Below are positions 1 through 11,243 of a stretch of DNA of 64,000 bases, piece by piece. The translations under genes were made by a program, and so were the position numbers. The stretch spans positions 496,001 to 560,000 of the forward strand of contig JAEQBH010000028.1 of NCBI GenBank assembly GCA_016808115.1, in the 5' to 3' direction. Positions within the stretch are counted from its first letter, which is position 1; each line of letters opens with the position of its first letter. Under the pieces are notes generated by a model. The model was not told the DNA's origin and did no database searches. It saw nothing but the letters and a program-made list of their open reading frames with translations. The stretch is from Tetrastigma voinierianum (lineage: Eukaryota > Streptophyta > Magnoliopsida > Vitales > Vitaceae).

Positions 1-744
1 TGGTGTTTTCTAGATTTTGTTCGTTTCTATTACCCGTTTCAAAATGGATCTATTCATATTTGATAGTTCGTAAGATCAATCAATCAAAGAAACAATTTTT
101 TCTATTACCGTGAGATGACTCATGAAAATTATTTTATTTTATTTTATTTGTATTGTTTATCCTCTGGCCTTGTAAGTGAATATGCGGAACTTATAAATGT
201 CGGATTAAATAAAAAAAAGAAAAGAAAGCGAGGAGCATGTTTTTAATTGGCCCAGTCACTTTGCCGCATACGTCCCGACAAATCACGAGAGAGATATGCA
301 AAGCGTTGTCCTCTAAATATCACTCTTTCATTTGAGCATGATAATCCAGCACTTTGTCAACACCAGTTCTTTAAATCACAGATGTTTGTTCATTCCTTTC
401 AAAGGTAGCATAGAATGAAAAGGTGAGAGTTTCACTCATCATTCCTGTGGCATCTTGTCCAAAGGTAGGCATCCCTTCTACTTGGCCTTCATTGTGAGGT
501 GTGAACTTTTGATGAATAAATCATTATTGCACTTTTGTGATTTTCTGGAGAATTTGTTCTCTTAGCCTTCTCTACGTTATAGAAATTGGTTTATTAAGCA
601 TAACTTGAATTTATTTTTCCTCTTTGTTATAGAGGATTGGTTTATTAAAACGCAACTTGAATTTATTTTTAGCACATAATTGAATTTTTGACCTAACACT
701 TGCTCATTCTAGACCAAGCTCTTTCCCTTAAAGTATTTTACCTT
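1..744. other. no gene seen
   Basis: AT-rich sequence with no open frame that resembles a known protein on either strand, and no RNA gene recognised. It precedes the small CACTA terminus at 745-961. Confidence 0.5.
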
Positions 745-961
745 CAGAGACTGCATTCCATCTTTATTTAGAGACGGAATTTCCGTCCCTTTGTTAGAAA
801 GCGAGGAAATAGGTGGGATCTCTACAATCAAAGGCAGTTAGAGCGAAGAATCACATACCGGCGTTTTTAGGACCGAGAAAATTCCATTTCTATCCGTCTG
901 AATTTTGTTTCAGGCAATTTGAAACGAAGTGTCATCTCTAAATGGAGGTTTTTTTGTAGTG
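745..961. mobile_element. CACTA element 3' terminus relic (gagacgg family)
   Basis: The segment ends in TTTTTTTGTAGTG at 961, the inverted form of the CACTACAA terminus of plant CACTA transposons. Just inside it are GAGACGGAATTTCCGTC and diverged copies (around 770-790 and 890), the same subterminal motif as in the 5' terminus at 47,642. I see the 3' end only; no matching 5' end or transposase is nearby, so this is a truncated or non-autonomous copy. The left limit is approximate. Confidence 0.6.
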
Positions 962-2211
962 CTTATACATTCTTATAAGCATAATACATTAGTGCTATAA
1001 CCGTGTTATATTAAGCTCAAAGTCGTTTTAAAAGTAATATGAAAGTCTTCTTTAAGTGAAAATGGTGAGAATGTAACTTTGATTTTCTATGAATTATGGT
1101 AAATGACAAGTTGTGTTTCTCATGCATGGTACCTCGATTTTTTTGTCTTATATGTTTAACTTCTTCTAATCAGGTTCAGAGCTAGCATCTTCTGTGAGAG
1201 CAGAGATTTAATTGCTGGAGCTGAAGGTTTTTCACTATAATTTAATTTGACCAAGTCATTCAACTGGAGGAATCCTAGAGATGATGACAAAATTAAGATA
1301 GCAGGATTAAGAAATAAACTACAGCTTAACATTAACATTACGGTTTTGCAATTGCAGAGAATTTAGAAAAGCATTTCATTTGATAAAGATGTTTGGAAGC
1401 TTTTGTTATCATTTTTTAAGCCATTCATAATGATTGGTGGAATTAAGCCATTCACTTCTCATTCAAAGTGACTTTATGAATCTGATGGGCTATTCCTGTA
1501 TGTAGATAACAATGCTGAAAATAAATTGGAGGGAGACCCTTTATTCATCAACATTTTTGGCAGATCGAGATCTTCTAATATGGTGGGAGGCCTCTCAGTT
1601 CTCACATTTCAAGCATTGGCCTACTTGCTTAGATTTTTGATATATTTTCAAGCATGTATGACGTTTTATTCTTTAGCTTTAAGTGATGAAATGAATGACA
1701 CAATAATGAAATACGAAACAAAGAAAAAACATCAAATTTAAGTAGAAACTCTTGCGGGAAAAAAAATCATGGGCAAAGAAGAAAGCTTCACTATGAATTT
1801 TAGAGAAATTATAAAATACAATGGAATAGAGAATAAAACTTAATGTGTTGATATGACGAAAATACCCGAGCAGAAAAGTCCATACCGTGGGGGCAAGCCC
1901 CCACACCCACTACCACAACATATCCTTATTTTTTTTCTCAACTTTTTTTTCATGAAAAAGTCTTACCACGGGCCTTTGAGTCGGACATAAGCTCAAAATT
2001 AAATTCGGATCACAAATCAACATTAAGTTATGTTAATTCTCAGGCACTTATAAACTTGTCAAATTATGTAATTGTTAGGAAAAAGGAGTGACATTACGTT
2101 GACAATAAGCTATATAGACGATTAAGAGAGTATCATATGGTGGTGTTTACACGAGGACGATGCCCATTATGGTGGAAGTAAAATTTTATACTAAATACTT
2201 TGGCGATCTGG
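962..2211. other. no gene seen; one short hairpin
   Basis: AT-rich sequence. The short frames here (for example 1526-1741) resemble nothing and have no supporting context. A perfect 8-bp stem with a 2-nt loop (GTGGGGGC-AA-GCCCCCAC) lies at 1887-1904. I see no other structure. Confidence 0.45.
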
Positions 2212-2357
2212 TGTCATCTGCATCGGATGAGGGAGGAACATAGCCTCATATATATAGAGTATGGGCTCCTCTCAACCTAGTAGACACGTTTTAAAGTCGT
2301 GAGGGTCCCTTGGGCCCAAAGTGGACAATATCTACATGATTGGGCCGGATCGTTACA
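2212..2357 (+). repeat. TRIM-1 left LTR
   Basis: Starts TGTCATCTGCATCGG and ends GATCGTTACA. It contains TATATATAGAGTATGGG, a possible TATA region, at about 2250-2265. Confidence 0.7.
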
Positions 2358-2480
2358 AATGGTGTCGAGTGGATCCCAGGCCCACATATGGAATCTTTTA
2401 CATTTAACGTAAGGGGTGTTTGTTCATTTGACCTCGCAATTCCACGGGGGTTTGTTTGTTGTGTCTGCATAGAGAGTATT

Positions 2481-2625
2481 TGTCACATTTCACATCGGAT
2501 ATAGGAGAAACTTCATGACACTATATAAGTATGGGTTCCTTTCAACCTAGTAGATGCATTTTAAAGTCGTAAGGGCCCCTTGGGCCCAAAGCGAACAATA
2601 TCTACATGGTTCTTCGATCGTTACA
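2481..2625 (+). repeat. TRIM-1 right LTR
   Basis: Starts TGTCACATTTCACATCGG and ends GATCGTTACA. It has CACTATATAAGTATGGG in the place of the possible TATA region of the left copy. Visible differences between the two LTRs are mostly point changes, which suggests an old insertion. Confidence 0.7.
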
Positions 2626-2929
2626 TCTAGACTTACATGAAAAATAAAAATTATATTTGAAAATATAAAATTAAGAATATTGAATTGGAATGTAAATGTT
2701 GAGAAGTAATAATTAAAGCTTAAATGTTGATTGCTTCAAAATCATGGTTAAAAATACTGTTTTATCGATTAAAAGCTGGCTTGCGAATTGAGTGATTCAT
2801 GCCACATTTTATGACGTTAGCAGGTTGACGTTAATATCCTCTCCTTCTATGATTATTTGAATATACAATTCACCGTAATTGTTACGAGCTACCCACATAA
2901 AAATGGATTCTGTGAGTACCATGGTCTTT

Positions 2930-4900
2930 AGACCTACCTTGATAGACTGAGGCGGATAGAGACGGCGTAGCCATCAGGCTTCCCAAAGACACCTGACTTG
3001 CTCATCATACCCCTGATCTGAGGCCCTTTGTCTCGAGCATACGCCACTTAGAAGCTATACTGACGATTACTCCACATTGAGCTTTAGACTAAGGCGCATC
3101 CCAGCCACCACATTTCCTTAGGATGGTGTACGAAGTGAAGTCGTAATCTTCCAAAAACTCCATCCCACGCTGCCTCATGTTGGGTCTCGCTCCCGTGAAT
3201 GTATTTGGACTTTGTAGTGCAGCTTATCGAAGCGCTCACCATATAAGTAGTGGTGCCAAATCTTCATGGCGAAAACTCATTGCCAACTCCGTAATAAATG
3301 CGTGGTGATACCTTTCGTGATTCTTCAGCTGCACCGAGAACCATAAGCCCTGACTTTCGGGTGCATGAGAACATCGGTCAGTCCTTTGAAACATCCGCAG
3401 TACCTTTGTGTACCTCTATCCCCTTTCCGGGACTATTAGAATAGGAGCTTAAGTAAGGCTCCTCTTCAATTCCCGGAACGCTCGCTCACATGAGTCATCC
3501 CACACAAACTTGACCTCCTTCCGGGGTAATCTCGTCATAGGTGCTGCTAGCCGGGAGAAATCCTCTATAAACCTCTTGTAATACCCCGCCAATCCTAAGA
3601 AACTACGAATCTCGAAGACTAACTTCGGCCTTTCCCAACTCATCACAACCTCGACAACCCGAGAGTCTACTAGCACGGCAAGCTATTTGTGTCTAAAGCC
3701 CGCCTCGATAAAGCGAAAACTGCGCACTGGAGCTTGGCATACGATTGATCCTCCAAAGATGTCACGATTCTTAAGTGATCCTCATGCTCCACCTCAGAGT
3801 GGGAGTAGATCGGGATGTCATATTTGAGACCTACAAATTGATCCAAATAGGGTTAGAACACCTATTATTCGCTGAGTCCATGTTGTTCTTTGGGTGCGTT
3901 AAGTCGATCGAAGGGCATCATAAAAATGGCTTCAAGTGCCCAGTCTGCGTCACGAACCGCTTATTTTAGGGATATGCGCTTTAACTCTCAGCTGATGGTA
4001 ACCGTTGATAAGGTTTATCTTAGGTAGACTCTAGCCCCTTTAGGTGATCAAACAAGTCATCAATCCTCGATGTGATTCTGGAATTCTTGATTGTAACCCT
4101 ATTATTTATCTTGTAATCGTCATGTCAAGACCTTATCCTTCTTCTTCACTTAAATAGAAGCAGGACGCCCGTGATGATGCTCGGTCTATGAAACTCCTTG
4201 CCCATTAACTCCACGTATCACGGACCTTGAGCTCTTACAACTCATAGGCGCCATCCTATGCCGGAGTCATGAAATGGCGACGTGCCGGGATGCGACTTAA
4301 TGCGACTCTCGTCCACCGATTGGGGTAATCACCGATAGCTCTTAGGAAAAACATCCGCAAATGCTGCATAAACCACTCGGTAGACTCATATCTGTCTCAC
4401 CTCGTCCTCGAGTGACTAGCTATCAACTGTTAGCTGCGGTGCCATGTTGATCCTTACCGGTATGGGGTGAGACCATCGTGCTATTCCCTTGAAACACAAC
4501 CAGTATCGTCGGGTGTGGCGGTAACTCTCATGCGGTCCTGATCTATAATGACCCGATGTCTTTGTCGGCCGGTCCATCACGAGGATGACCTCGAACTTCG
4601 ACATGTCCATGATTCGAAGGTCCACCATGAGTAGATTCCCGGAGATCTCTAACTCACATCCACGACATATTACATCGATTCTACGTAGCAATCCTGGGGA
4701 GAACTCACATGCGATGCTTCGTCTAGGTCTCAACCTCGACGATACTCTCACATAAGATGCGTGATAAAGGAATGCGATGCACCTAGAGTGGAAATAACAC
4801 CCTTGCCCCACGGCGAAAGAGTGAAGCGTACCCTGAATCAGGTGATCTGTGCCTCAGCCTGCGGAGTAATGGCGTAGACACGCCCTAAGCCCACTGAGTC
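2930..4900 (-). pseudogene. gypsy pol fragment: protease, reverse transcriptase, RNase H (broken)
   Basis: In several minus-strand frames the polyprotein can be followed. The protease region (about 4870-4560) reads GASHSFIT where the family has an Asp-Ser/Thr-Gly active site, so the catalytic Asp is lost, followed by FEVILVMD. RT block 1 (about 4260-4190) reads PAYRMAP. RT near the active site (about 3840-3760) ends YSHSEVEHEDHLRIV; the FIDD-type box itself is damaged. The RT/RNase H connection at 3676-3449 is the longest open piece and reads YYKRFIEDFSRLAAP then VWDDSCERAF. RNase H continues to about 3130 with AYGSRQLKNHE, NMRQRGMEFLEDYDF. Frameshifts separate all these blocks. Nothing here could encode a working enzyme. 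Confidence 0.75.
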
Positions 4901-4989
4901 TGGCCTGTGCACTGCGCCTGGAGCCTCGACCCATACTCTTTCCTTTTGCCTATGCGTAGAGCACTCCGTGCTCGTGTCACACCACGGGA

Positions 4990-5976
4990 GGCGATACTGT
5001 TCCACGGCGTACTGGGGTAAGGAGGAACATACTAAGTCACGCTCATGTCCCGATGGTCGGAATTTGTGGTGTCCCACGTTAAAACCCTTGTATCGGGACG
5101 ATTACTTTCGTGTGTCTGACCGATGGCGGTGGAAACATGTCATCTTCGGCCACGTGGCGAACAGCCATGGCCTGTTGGCCGCGCCGCGCATCTGCAGCGA
5201 CCCTCGTGGAGCAGTCCTCTGCTTCTTTCAGGAGCACGAGAAGAAGAAGCTTGGCTCCCACTGCTTCTTGCTCGCTGCTTGCAAGTATCCCGGATCTCTG
5301 GCGTAAATCTACCTCTCGGCTCAATGATCGAGGCATGCGCCCATCAGTCCATATCTTGTAGGTTACATGTCACAATCGCCGCGCCTCGGATATACAACTT
5401 GACTGTCCTCGAACTTCTTGACCTTGTAGCGTCGGTGGCGACATAATCATCAAAAGCGTACCCGCTTTGTGAATACGGCTACGTGCTGAGCAGATCATCG
5501 ATCTGTCCTGACTCGAGGAACTCTCGGGCCTTTGCATGTCTAGCAGAAGCCGGAAAGTACTTCCCCATGAATAGTCTACAAAAATCGTCCCATGTCATAG
5601 TCTCCAAGTCCTTGGAATTCTTGACCTCCGCGGATCTGGGACTCGCCCCTCAGCTAGAATGAAGCTAAGCGTGTCGGATAATATCAGGGTGATCTCCATG
5701 GTCAGGAGAATCCTCTCGTCGAGGCGGAAACAATGGTTGACTACCATCGGGTCCCCTTCTCCCGTGAACGTCGGAGGATGATGTGCCTTGAACCTCACGA
5801 GTTCGCGGCACCTCCACGACCTCACGTGCATCGACTTTGTCTGTGTGGCTATCCATTACTTGACCATAGCTAGCTCTATGAAGGCTTGTTGATAAAAAAT
5901 AGGTGGTGGTCGACCATCGCCGGAATTGGGTGATACCTCTAAACTCGTCCTCACCATCTACGAAGCCAAACAACAA
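4990..5976 (-). pseudogene. gypsy gag fragment (broken)
   Basis: Minus-strand frames at 5831-5595 read HHPPTFTGEGDPMVVNHCF followed by LLTMEIT, and about 5595-5500 reads TWDDFCRLFMGKYFPASAR then HAKAREFLESGQ. These are the conserved retrotransposon-gag core of Tekay-like elements. The zinc-knuckle region expected near 5250-5000 is present only as scrambled sequence. Stops and frame changes occur throughout. The capsid gene lies between the primer site at 6.3 kb and the protease remnant, as expected. The antisense frames at 4968-5446 are shadows. Confidence 0.7.
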
Positions 5977-6313
5977 GTTTAGAGATCATTTTCGTGTCCG
6001 ACTATTAGGCGCACATGCCGACCCGATAATGAGCTTATATCCGAACCATCAGATTCGTTTCTAGGAACTCCTAGGTTACATTTCTCGACCTAGTGTTCGC
6101 ATTTCCTATATACATCCTACCACGTATATAATTCACGTAATTTGTACACACAATCAACGCACATACAATCAAAGCATAAACAAGAAAACACCTGATACAC
6201 ATGCTATGATCTAATCTGTCCCGTGGACTCACAGGTAACCTCCACACCTGAACTGTAGTACCAAACTATGATGCGAGATATCAATTTCGAGCACTAGGTA
6301 ATTCTAACCTCAA

Positions 6314-6325
6314 GCTCCGACACCA
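6314..6325 (-). other. candidate primer-binding site of the gypsy relic
   Basis: On the minus strand this reads TGGTGTCGGAGC, two transitions from the tRNA-Met-complementary primer site common in plant LTR elements. It is 13 bases from the proposed LTR edge at 6339, a longer gap than usual, so either the edge or the site may be slightly misplaced. Confidence 0.5.
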
Positions 6326-8564
6326 AGCTATACCAGGCTGTGATGCTCTTATACCTTAATGACAGCCTAAGCCCCGAGTCCCTCGAGCCCTGGATTGCTC
6401 GTGTACATGCTCGTCTGGGCTGTGTGCCCCCAGCAGGGTCCCGTTGATCCTGATGACACTGCGGAAACTTGTGTGTGTATCATGGGGGAAACATACGCGC
6501 AAAATGACTCAAAATGGCCCATCATCCATACTAAATCATACGATTTTAAGACTATACACATTTCTATAGATCCAACCGGTTATTACATCACTCTAATACA
6601 AAACATATATTAAAACTAGTTCGTTCTATTATATACCTGAACGAGAATCAAGGCCACAATCAGCCCAGAACCGTAATCCCGGCCTCTGGGCGCCGATGCG
6701 CACAGCTACGTCTGTGCCTGGGGGATTACTGTGGGGTGAGCTAATGCCGGTAGAGATAAATCCTACAAGGGCTATTCCACAGCCAGTGCACATCACGAAT
6801 GATCATTTCACGGTTAAACCAGCCAAGCAATCCGTGCGTACATGTTGTCTATCATGGAAAAAATCTACATGCATGTATGAGGCATTGCTCTATTTAATCT
6901 GGTCAACCTCGACCCACCACTTGTCTGAAGATGCCAATGGGAAATCAATCTTAGAGTCGATCAGACTCCCATCTCACAACCAGTCTATGTGATATTTGTT
7001 TAATCGTTTACCGTGTCTTTTAGGCAACAGAACTTTTTGGGGTCTCACCGCGGGTCTCTTACACCCTCAGGCATTTTAGGCCTTTCAGGGTGGATCCTTT
7101 GTCTAACCGGGTTTCAGGGCTTTCTGAGGGTATCTATCCTACCCCTTTACGCCAGACACATTTCATTTTCCATTTTCGTTTGCTCTTTGTGGAACTTGGT
7201 GGACTTCGTCCATTTCAAGCCCACACGATTCGGCCTGTGAGTGCCAAACCGGTACCATGTACACACACCCAGGTAATGCGGTGTTCTTAGCACTGTCTGA
7301 AATCAATTTGTGCTCTTGCACTCAAACCCATGACCAATGTGTAGAAGACCTCTACATGGACGTTCTACACCATACACTATGTGTGACATGAACACTACGT
7401 GTCTAATGCACACAACATTCCATATATTTAGTTTAACATCATACATGCGGTCATGTTAATATTACATACATTCAAATCGGTACATCACATAGCATGCACT
7501 ACATCTTTTCTATCGTCGGTTTCATGCATGTCGACATACATCATTCAAGCATGTATTAACATAATTCAACCATTACTTAGCGAGTAATGCTATAATTCTG
7601 TTGAGCTAAGACATAGTGTGTCGATCATACGACCCAATGCATACAATTATTTCCATCTTCATCGCACATATGTCACATAATTTCACATATTCGATTATAT
7701 CGTTGAATTTATCGCGATAACACACACCATTAGCCATTCGGCCGTAAATCCCATTACATGCTTGGCACGAAATAATCACGGACTTAGTCGAAAGTCCAAT
7801 TTTGTAAATACCACCAAAACATCGACACGCGATTCCTTGCTCGGGCCAGTATCACGGTCCCAGCATTTCGATTCGCCGGTTAGAAAATCAAGTTAGGAAA
7901 CGGAGCGGACTATTCCTCGGTATGCGTGACTGAACTAATGTTCAGCCAGCATTTGGCTGAGCACGCATATCTTATTAAATTCTAGACTCGACGAGCTTTC
8001 CTTAGAGTCCAAGCGTGCGAATCGGGTTCGAGCGAGAAAGTTATGGCCCCGTCAAAGATTGTAGCGGCCGATTCGCAAGAGGTGTGCGCAAAATTTGGGC
8101 CACGCCACATTTACTCGATACCTTTCGGGATTTTGCGACCGAAACACAATGTTCTGACCCGGACAGTCCCAAAGCTGTAAACCGGTCTTTGACCATCACA
8201 CAATCCACAAGCTGAGAGCCACCTGACATACAAATTCGCCGGGAAAACCGAACAAAACCCAGTTCGGCCATTACAGCCCCTAGGCGTAAAATAACAGTAG
8301 GGGCTTGCCTCTTGTAGCCTTGATTCGGGATCTTTTAATCGAGTCTGCTCAGCACATGGAACACTCAGCCATTTCCCTCTTTCTTTTTCCTCTCTTCCTC
8401 CCCTTTCTTCTTCTCTTTTCTTCTTTCCTTTCTCCTTTCCTTTCCTCCCTTTCTCTTCTCCATTCCTCCACTCTCTCTTTCCACTTCCCTCAGCTTCTCC
8501 TTGGCACTCCCACGGATGACTTCTTTGCCCCCCTTGCTTGTAAGAACAGCCCATGTGAAGCCCC

Positions 8565-8573
8565 TTATATAGG
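8565..8573 (-). promoter_or_regulatory. TATA box of the gypsy LTR
   Basis: The minus strand reads GCCTATATAAGGGGC across this position. It lies downstream (on the minus strand) of the palindromic repeats at 8594-8712 and upstream of the GA-rich stretch at 8345-8480, the layout expected at a U3/R boundary. Confidence 0.5.
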
Positions 8574-8593
8574 CTTCAAAGGGGCCATGCATG

Positions 8594-8712
8594 TTGACAC
8601 ATGGCATACCATGTGTCACACATGCATGCCTTTGCCATGCATTGTGACACATGGCTTGCCATGTGTCGCCTATGTTTCATGTGTCATCCACATGGCTCGC
8701 CATGTGTCGCCT
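8594..8712. repeat. palindromic repeat cluster in the LTR U3
   Basis: Three spaced copies of a near-palindrome built from GACACATGGC and GCCATGTGTC, centred near 8607, 8656 and 8697, with half-sites between them. Each copy has a variable 2-4 base centre. It sits just upstream of the TATA box on the minus strand, so it may be a transcription-factor binding array. Confidence 0.6.
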
Positions 8713-9098
8713 GACACCCGTTTCCTCGAAATACGTGAAATTCCGACTATCTCGGAATTCAATGAAATTCGACTATCTCGGAATTCAATGAAATTCGACT
8801 GGGTAGCTAGATTTAGTGAGACGATTCCAACGGTGCAATCCATTTCACCATCCGATATCTAGAAAAATCCCAACTTTTCTCCGGACTATTCCTGTAAACT
8901 ACAGTTTTGCCCCCTTTTTATCTGAAAAATTCAAATTTAAAATTTTCACAGGTCTTACAAATTCATGAGCTATTACAAATTCACAGGTTCTATTTTTTTC
9001 AGAACTTTCTTAGAAACCGAAGCCTCACTATCCTTGTGATTTTTGGAAACCAAACAGTGAATTATATAAACCATCTTTAATTTTTATTTTTTGGCCCC

Positions 9099-9353
9099 AT
9101 GGCTTTGGATGGTTTCGTTTTGCCAGGAGTGATGGTGGTGACTAAGGTGGAAAATATATTGTCATTGTATCGCTGGATGCCCCATGTGAATATGCTTCTT
9201 CAAAATGAGGCTATAAGACAACTTGTGTATGAGCCTCGGAGTCGAAGACACAAAGGAGCAGATAAAGAAGCCCGGGAGTTAGTGATCCATATTTGGAAAG
9301 TTCTTTTGATAAAGACTGAATTTTGCGGGAATCATAAAGCCCATTGTTCCTAG
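9099..9353 (+). CDS. small unrecognised open frame (84 codons)
   Basis: An ATG-started frame between the gypsy LTR edge and the CACTA A remnant. The product has a mixed composition that does not look like low-complexity translation, with a basic stretch EPRSRRHKGADKEARE near residues 45-60. I recognise no domain. It could be an exon captured by, or belonging to, the CACTA element whose 3' end is at 10,876, or it could be chance. Confidence 0.2.
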   Translation: MALDGFVLPGVMVVTKVENILSLYRWMPHVNMLLQNEAIRQLVYEPRSRRHKGADKEARELVIHIWKVLLIKTEFCGNHKAHCS

Positions 9354-9359
9354 AGATAT

Positions 9360-10059
9360 TCAATTTCATTATACAAACTCAGTTAGTAAGAAATCAAACA
9401 TGTCCCCCTGTTGTTGCATTGTCTCGATTTCATTATGAAAGATAGATCTCTATTATTTTTAGACACATTGATATCTAGAAGTTCATCATTCCTATTAATG
9501 TGCTTAGGGCCCATTTGGAAATGATTGGGGTCTTCAATTAACTTAAGTTTTTTTTTTTTTTTTGGTTTTAACAGTTACAATCCATCCAGATAAACACTAT
9601 ATTGGTTGTTAATGCAACTCTTATATATTGTTGCTTGTTGCTTTATCATTTTTAGTTTTTGCTTATATTAAGTTCTCTATAATTGGTAATTATACGTACT
9701 ATCGACTTTAATTTTTACTTTTGAATTTGATGAACTCATGCATTAGTTGCCTATAAAAGGAACATCTAGACAACATATTCATAATCATGTGTAGTTTAAC
9801 TATCATAGAAATATCTTACATGGTCTTTTAATAACTATCATAATCTCGTTTCTTTTTTACATTCTTTTGGGAAACTAAAGAGTTTACTTTTATGGTTATT
9901 TAGGTCCACATTTAAAGAACACAGTAATTGAACTTATAATTAATTCTTAGGAATATTTAATTTAATCATCAGTTTTAGTCATTTTTTATTTTTTGTTAAC
10001 ATGCTTTGTTTATTTATTATAGGTTTGATATTGAGATGTCAAGAATTATGAAATCTATC
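9360..10059. other. no gene seen
   Basis: AT-rich sequence containing an 18-base-scale T tract near 9549-9564. Probably interior sequence of CACTA A, but it carries no recognisable coding motif. Confidence 0.4.
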
Positions 10060-10876
10060 TAGAGTGGTGTGTGCTTTAAGGTGTCAACAAATTGGATATG
10101 TTTGATGTACTCTTGGATTTGAAAGTACTTCATAATTTTAAATTTTGTTATTTTGTTACCTGTTTGTTACTTTTCTATTAATGTTGTTTATGTCCTTTCT
10201 CTTAGGTATCTAAGAAATATTGCAAGAGGAAGGAGATGTTGAAGAATTAGAGACAACATCTTACAGAATAGTATTATATTTTCCAATTTAAGTTTGTACA
10301 TTATCTTAATTAAATGTTTATAGTTATTTTTTGTTTTATTTGTATATTGAAAACTGAGAGAGAAAAAAAAATTCATTCAGTTGTGATTAATATTAAAATG
10401 TATATATATAATAATTTCCGTTACCTTGAACAAAAAATTATTTACATTGTGTTAGAATTTAATTGTTATTATCATAATTTAATATATATCAAAATTTAAT
10501 TTGGAAATAAGCTTCAGATGATAATAGTTCCATTTCCCATTAAAAATTAAAATTTATGGTAAAATAATTTTAAATTTTTCATATGCAACCTTAACAAATG
10601 TCCAATGCCAATATTAACATTTACAATAGCTTGAAACATGGGTATACTATGACATTTATTGTAGCAACCTTGATAGAAATGTAAGAAACATTGACATAAG
10701 TGGTACTAACAAAGATGTAGAAATAGAATCAACTTTGTCATATGTTTATGTCAAGATAGCTTGAAACTTTTCTTGACACTGGCATAGATGACATATAGGA
10801 ACCATAACCAACCTTGACAGATATATCTTACCATGATGGTGAAAAACTATCAACGAATGACCTTTTTCTTGTAGTG
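10060..10876 (+). mobile_element. CACTA element A, 3' portion
   Basis: The segment ends CTTTTTCTTGTAGTG at 10,876, the same terminal sequence type as CACTA B. About 200 bp inside (10,060-10,310) matches the corresponding part of CACTA B (29,990-30,245), including a short terminal exon and the following AATTTAAGTTTGTA. The last 300 bp carry a repeated CTTGACA/TTGACAT motif instead of the ATTTAGCAACAAA motif of B, so A and B are related but distinct. No CACTACAA start is visible upstream; the 5' part is missing or lies beyond the gypsy LTR. Confidence 0.6.
10206..10250 (+). pseudogene. short terminal exon of a CACTA-borne gene (copy A)
   Basis: After CTTTCTCTTAG the 45-base segment reads VSKKYCKRKEMLKN and stops. 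The homologous exon in CACTA B (30,113-30,157) reads VSKKYSKRKNVVKN and stops, with the same length and splice-acceptor context. Function unknown; the Lys-rich C-terminus could be a nuclear-localisation tail of an element-encoded protein. Confidence 0.45.
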
Positions 10877-11243
10877 AAAGTCTTATGCAATGTTAATGCA
10901 TGGTTACTCATTATTAGCTAGCTTTTAAAAGCTCATATACTGTCTTTTACTTATTTATTTATTTTGTTGATTGTTGGTATGACGATCTTGAAGGTGATTA
11001 ATTAGCTGGTGCCATTGAGAAATCCATCCATCTCGGGATCAGGTACTGGATGTTTATTTTATAAAATTTATAGTTTTTTTTTCTATGTTTTATTTTTTAG
11101 CTAAAATTTTATATTTTTCATTATATGTATGTCATTTTAGTTTATAGAAGCACTCTTTAAGTAGCAAAGAATATGAATATTTGTCTTAATTATGATTTAT
11201 TGCTCATAAAAACTTTTTTTCCTTTCTATTACACAACAGAAAC

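Larger units (their letters stand above)
2212..2625 (+). mobile_element. TRIM (terminal-repeat retrotransposon in miniature)
   Basis: Two direct repeats of about 146 bp flank roughly 123 bp with no coding capacity. Both begin TGTCA and end GATCGTTACA, and share blocks such as CAACCTAGTAGA, TTTTAAAGTCGT, TTGGGCCCAAAG and ACAATATCTACATG. Directly after the first repeat is AATGGTGTCGAG, a plausible primer-binding site resembling the tRNA-Met type. The 5 bases before (TCTGG) and after (TCTAG) differ at one position, as expected of an old target-site duplication. Size and layout fit a TRIM that would need the proteins of another LTR element to move. Confidence 0.72.
2930..8959 (-). mobile_element. 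Ty3/gypsy retrotransposon relic, Tekay/Del-like chromovirus type
   Basis: Read on the minus strand the order is LTR (8959-6339), primer-binding site (about 6325-6314), gag (5976-about 4990), then protease, reverse transcriptase and RNase H (about 4900-2930). That is the Ty3/gypsy order. The long LTR (about 2.6 kb), its terminal TG/CA and the gag and RNase H motifs fit the Tekay/Del lineage. All reading frames are broken by stops and indels, integrase is not recognisable, and I see no 3' LTR, so the element is truncated at its 3' end near 2.93 kb. It is visibly more GC-rich than its surroundings. The lineage name is inference from motif similarity. Confidence 0.75.
6339..8959 (-). repeat. 5' LTR of the gypsy relic
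   Basis: On the plus strand it starts TGTGATGCTCTTATACC and ends GGTCTTACA, so the minus-strand LTR runs TGTAAGACC...GAGCATCACA. The block GGGTAGCTAGATTT near 8801-8814 also occurs at 28,621, in the LTR-like block inside CACTA B. A minus-strand TATA box and palindromic repeats mark the U3. Frames such as 8305-8862 (+) and 8111-8554 (-) are chance openings in CT/GA-rich LTR sequence. Confidence 0.6.

Noticed and set aside
4968..5446. Three plus-strand frames of 83-112 codons
   Set aside because: Antisense shadows of the decayed gypsy gag region, open because of its higher GC content.
8305..8862. 185-codon plus-strand frame and its 147-codon antisense partner (8111-8554)
   Set aside because: Both cover the CT/GA-rich leader and palindromic U3 of the gypsy LTR; products are low-complexity Leu/Ser/Phe or Glu/Lys/Arg runs.
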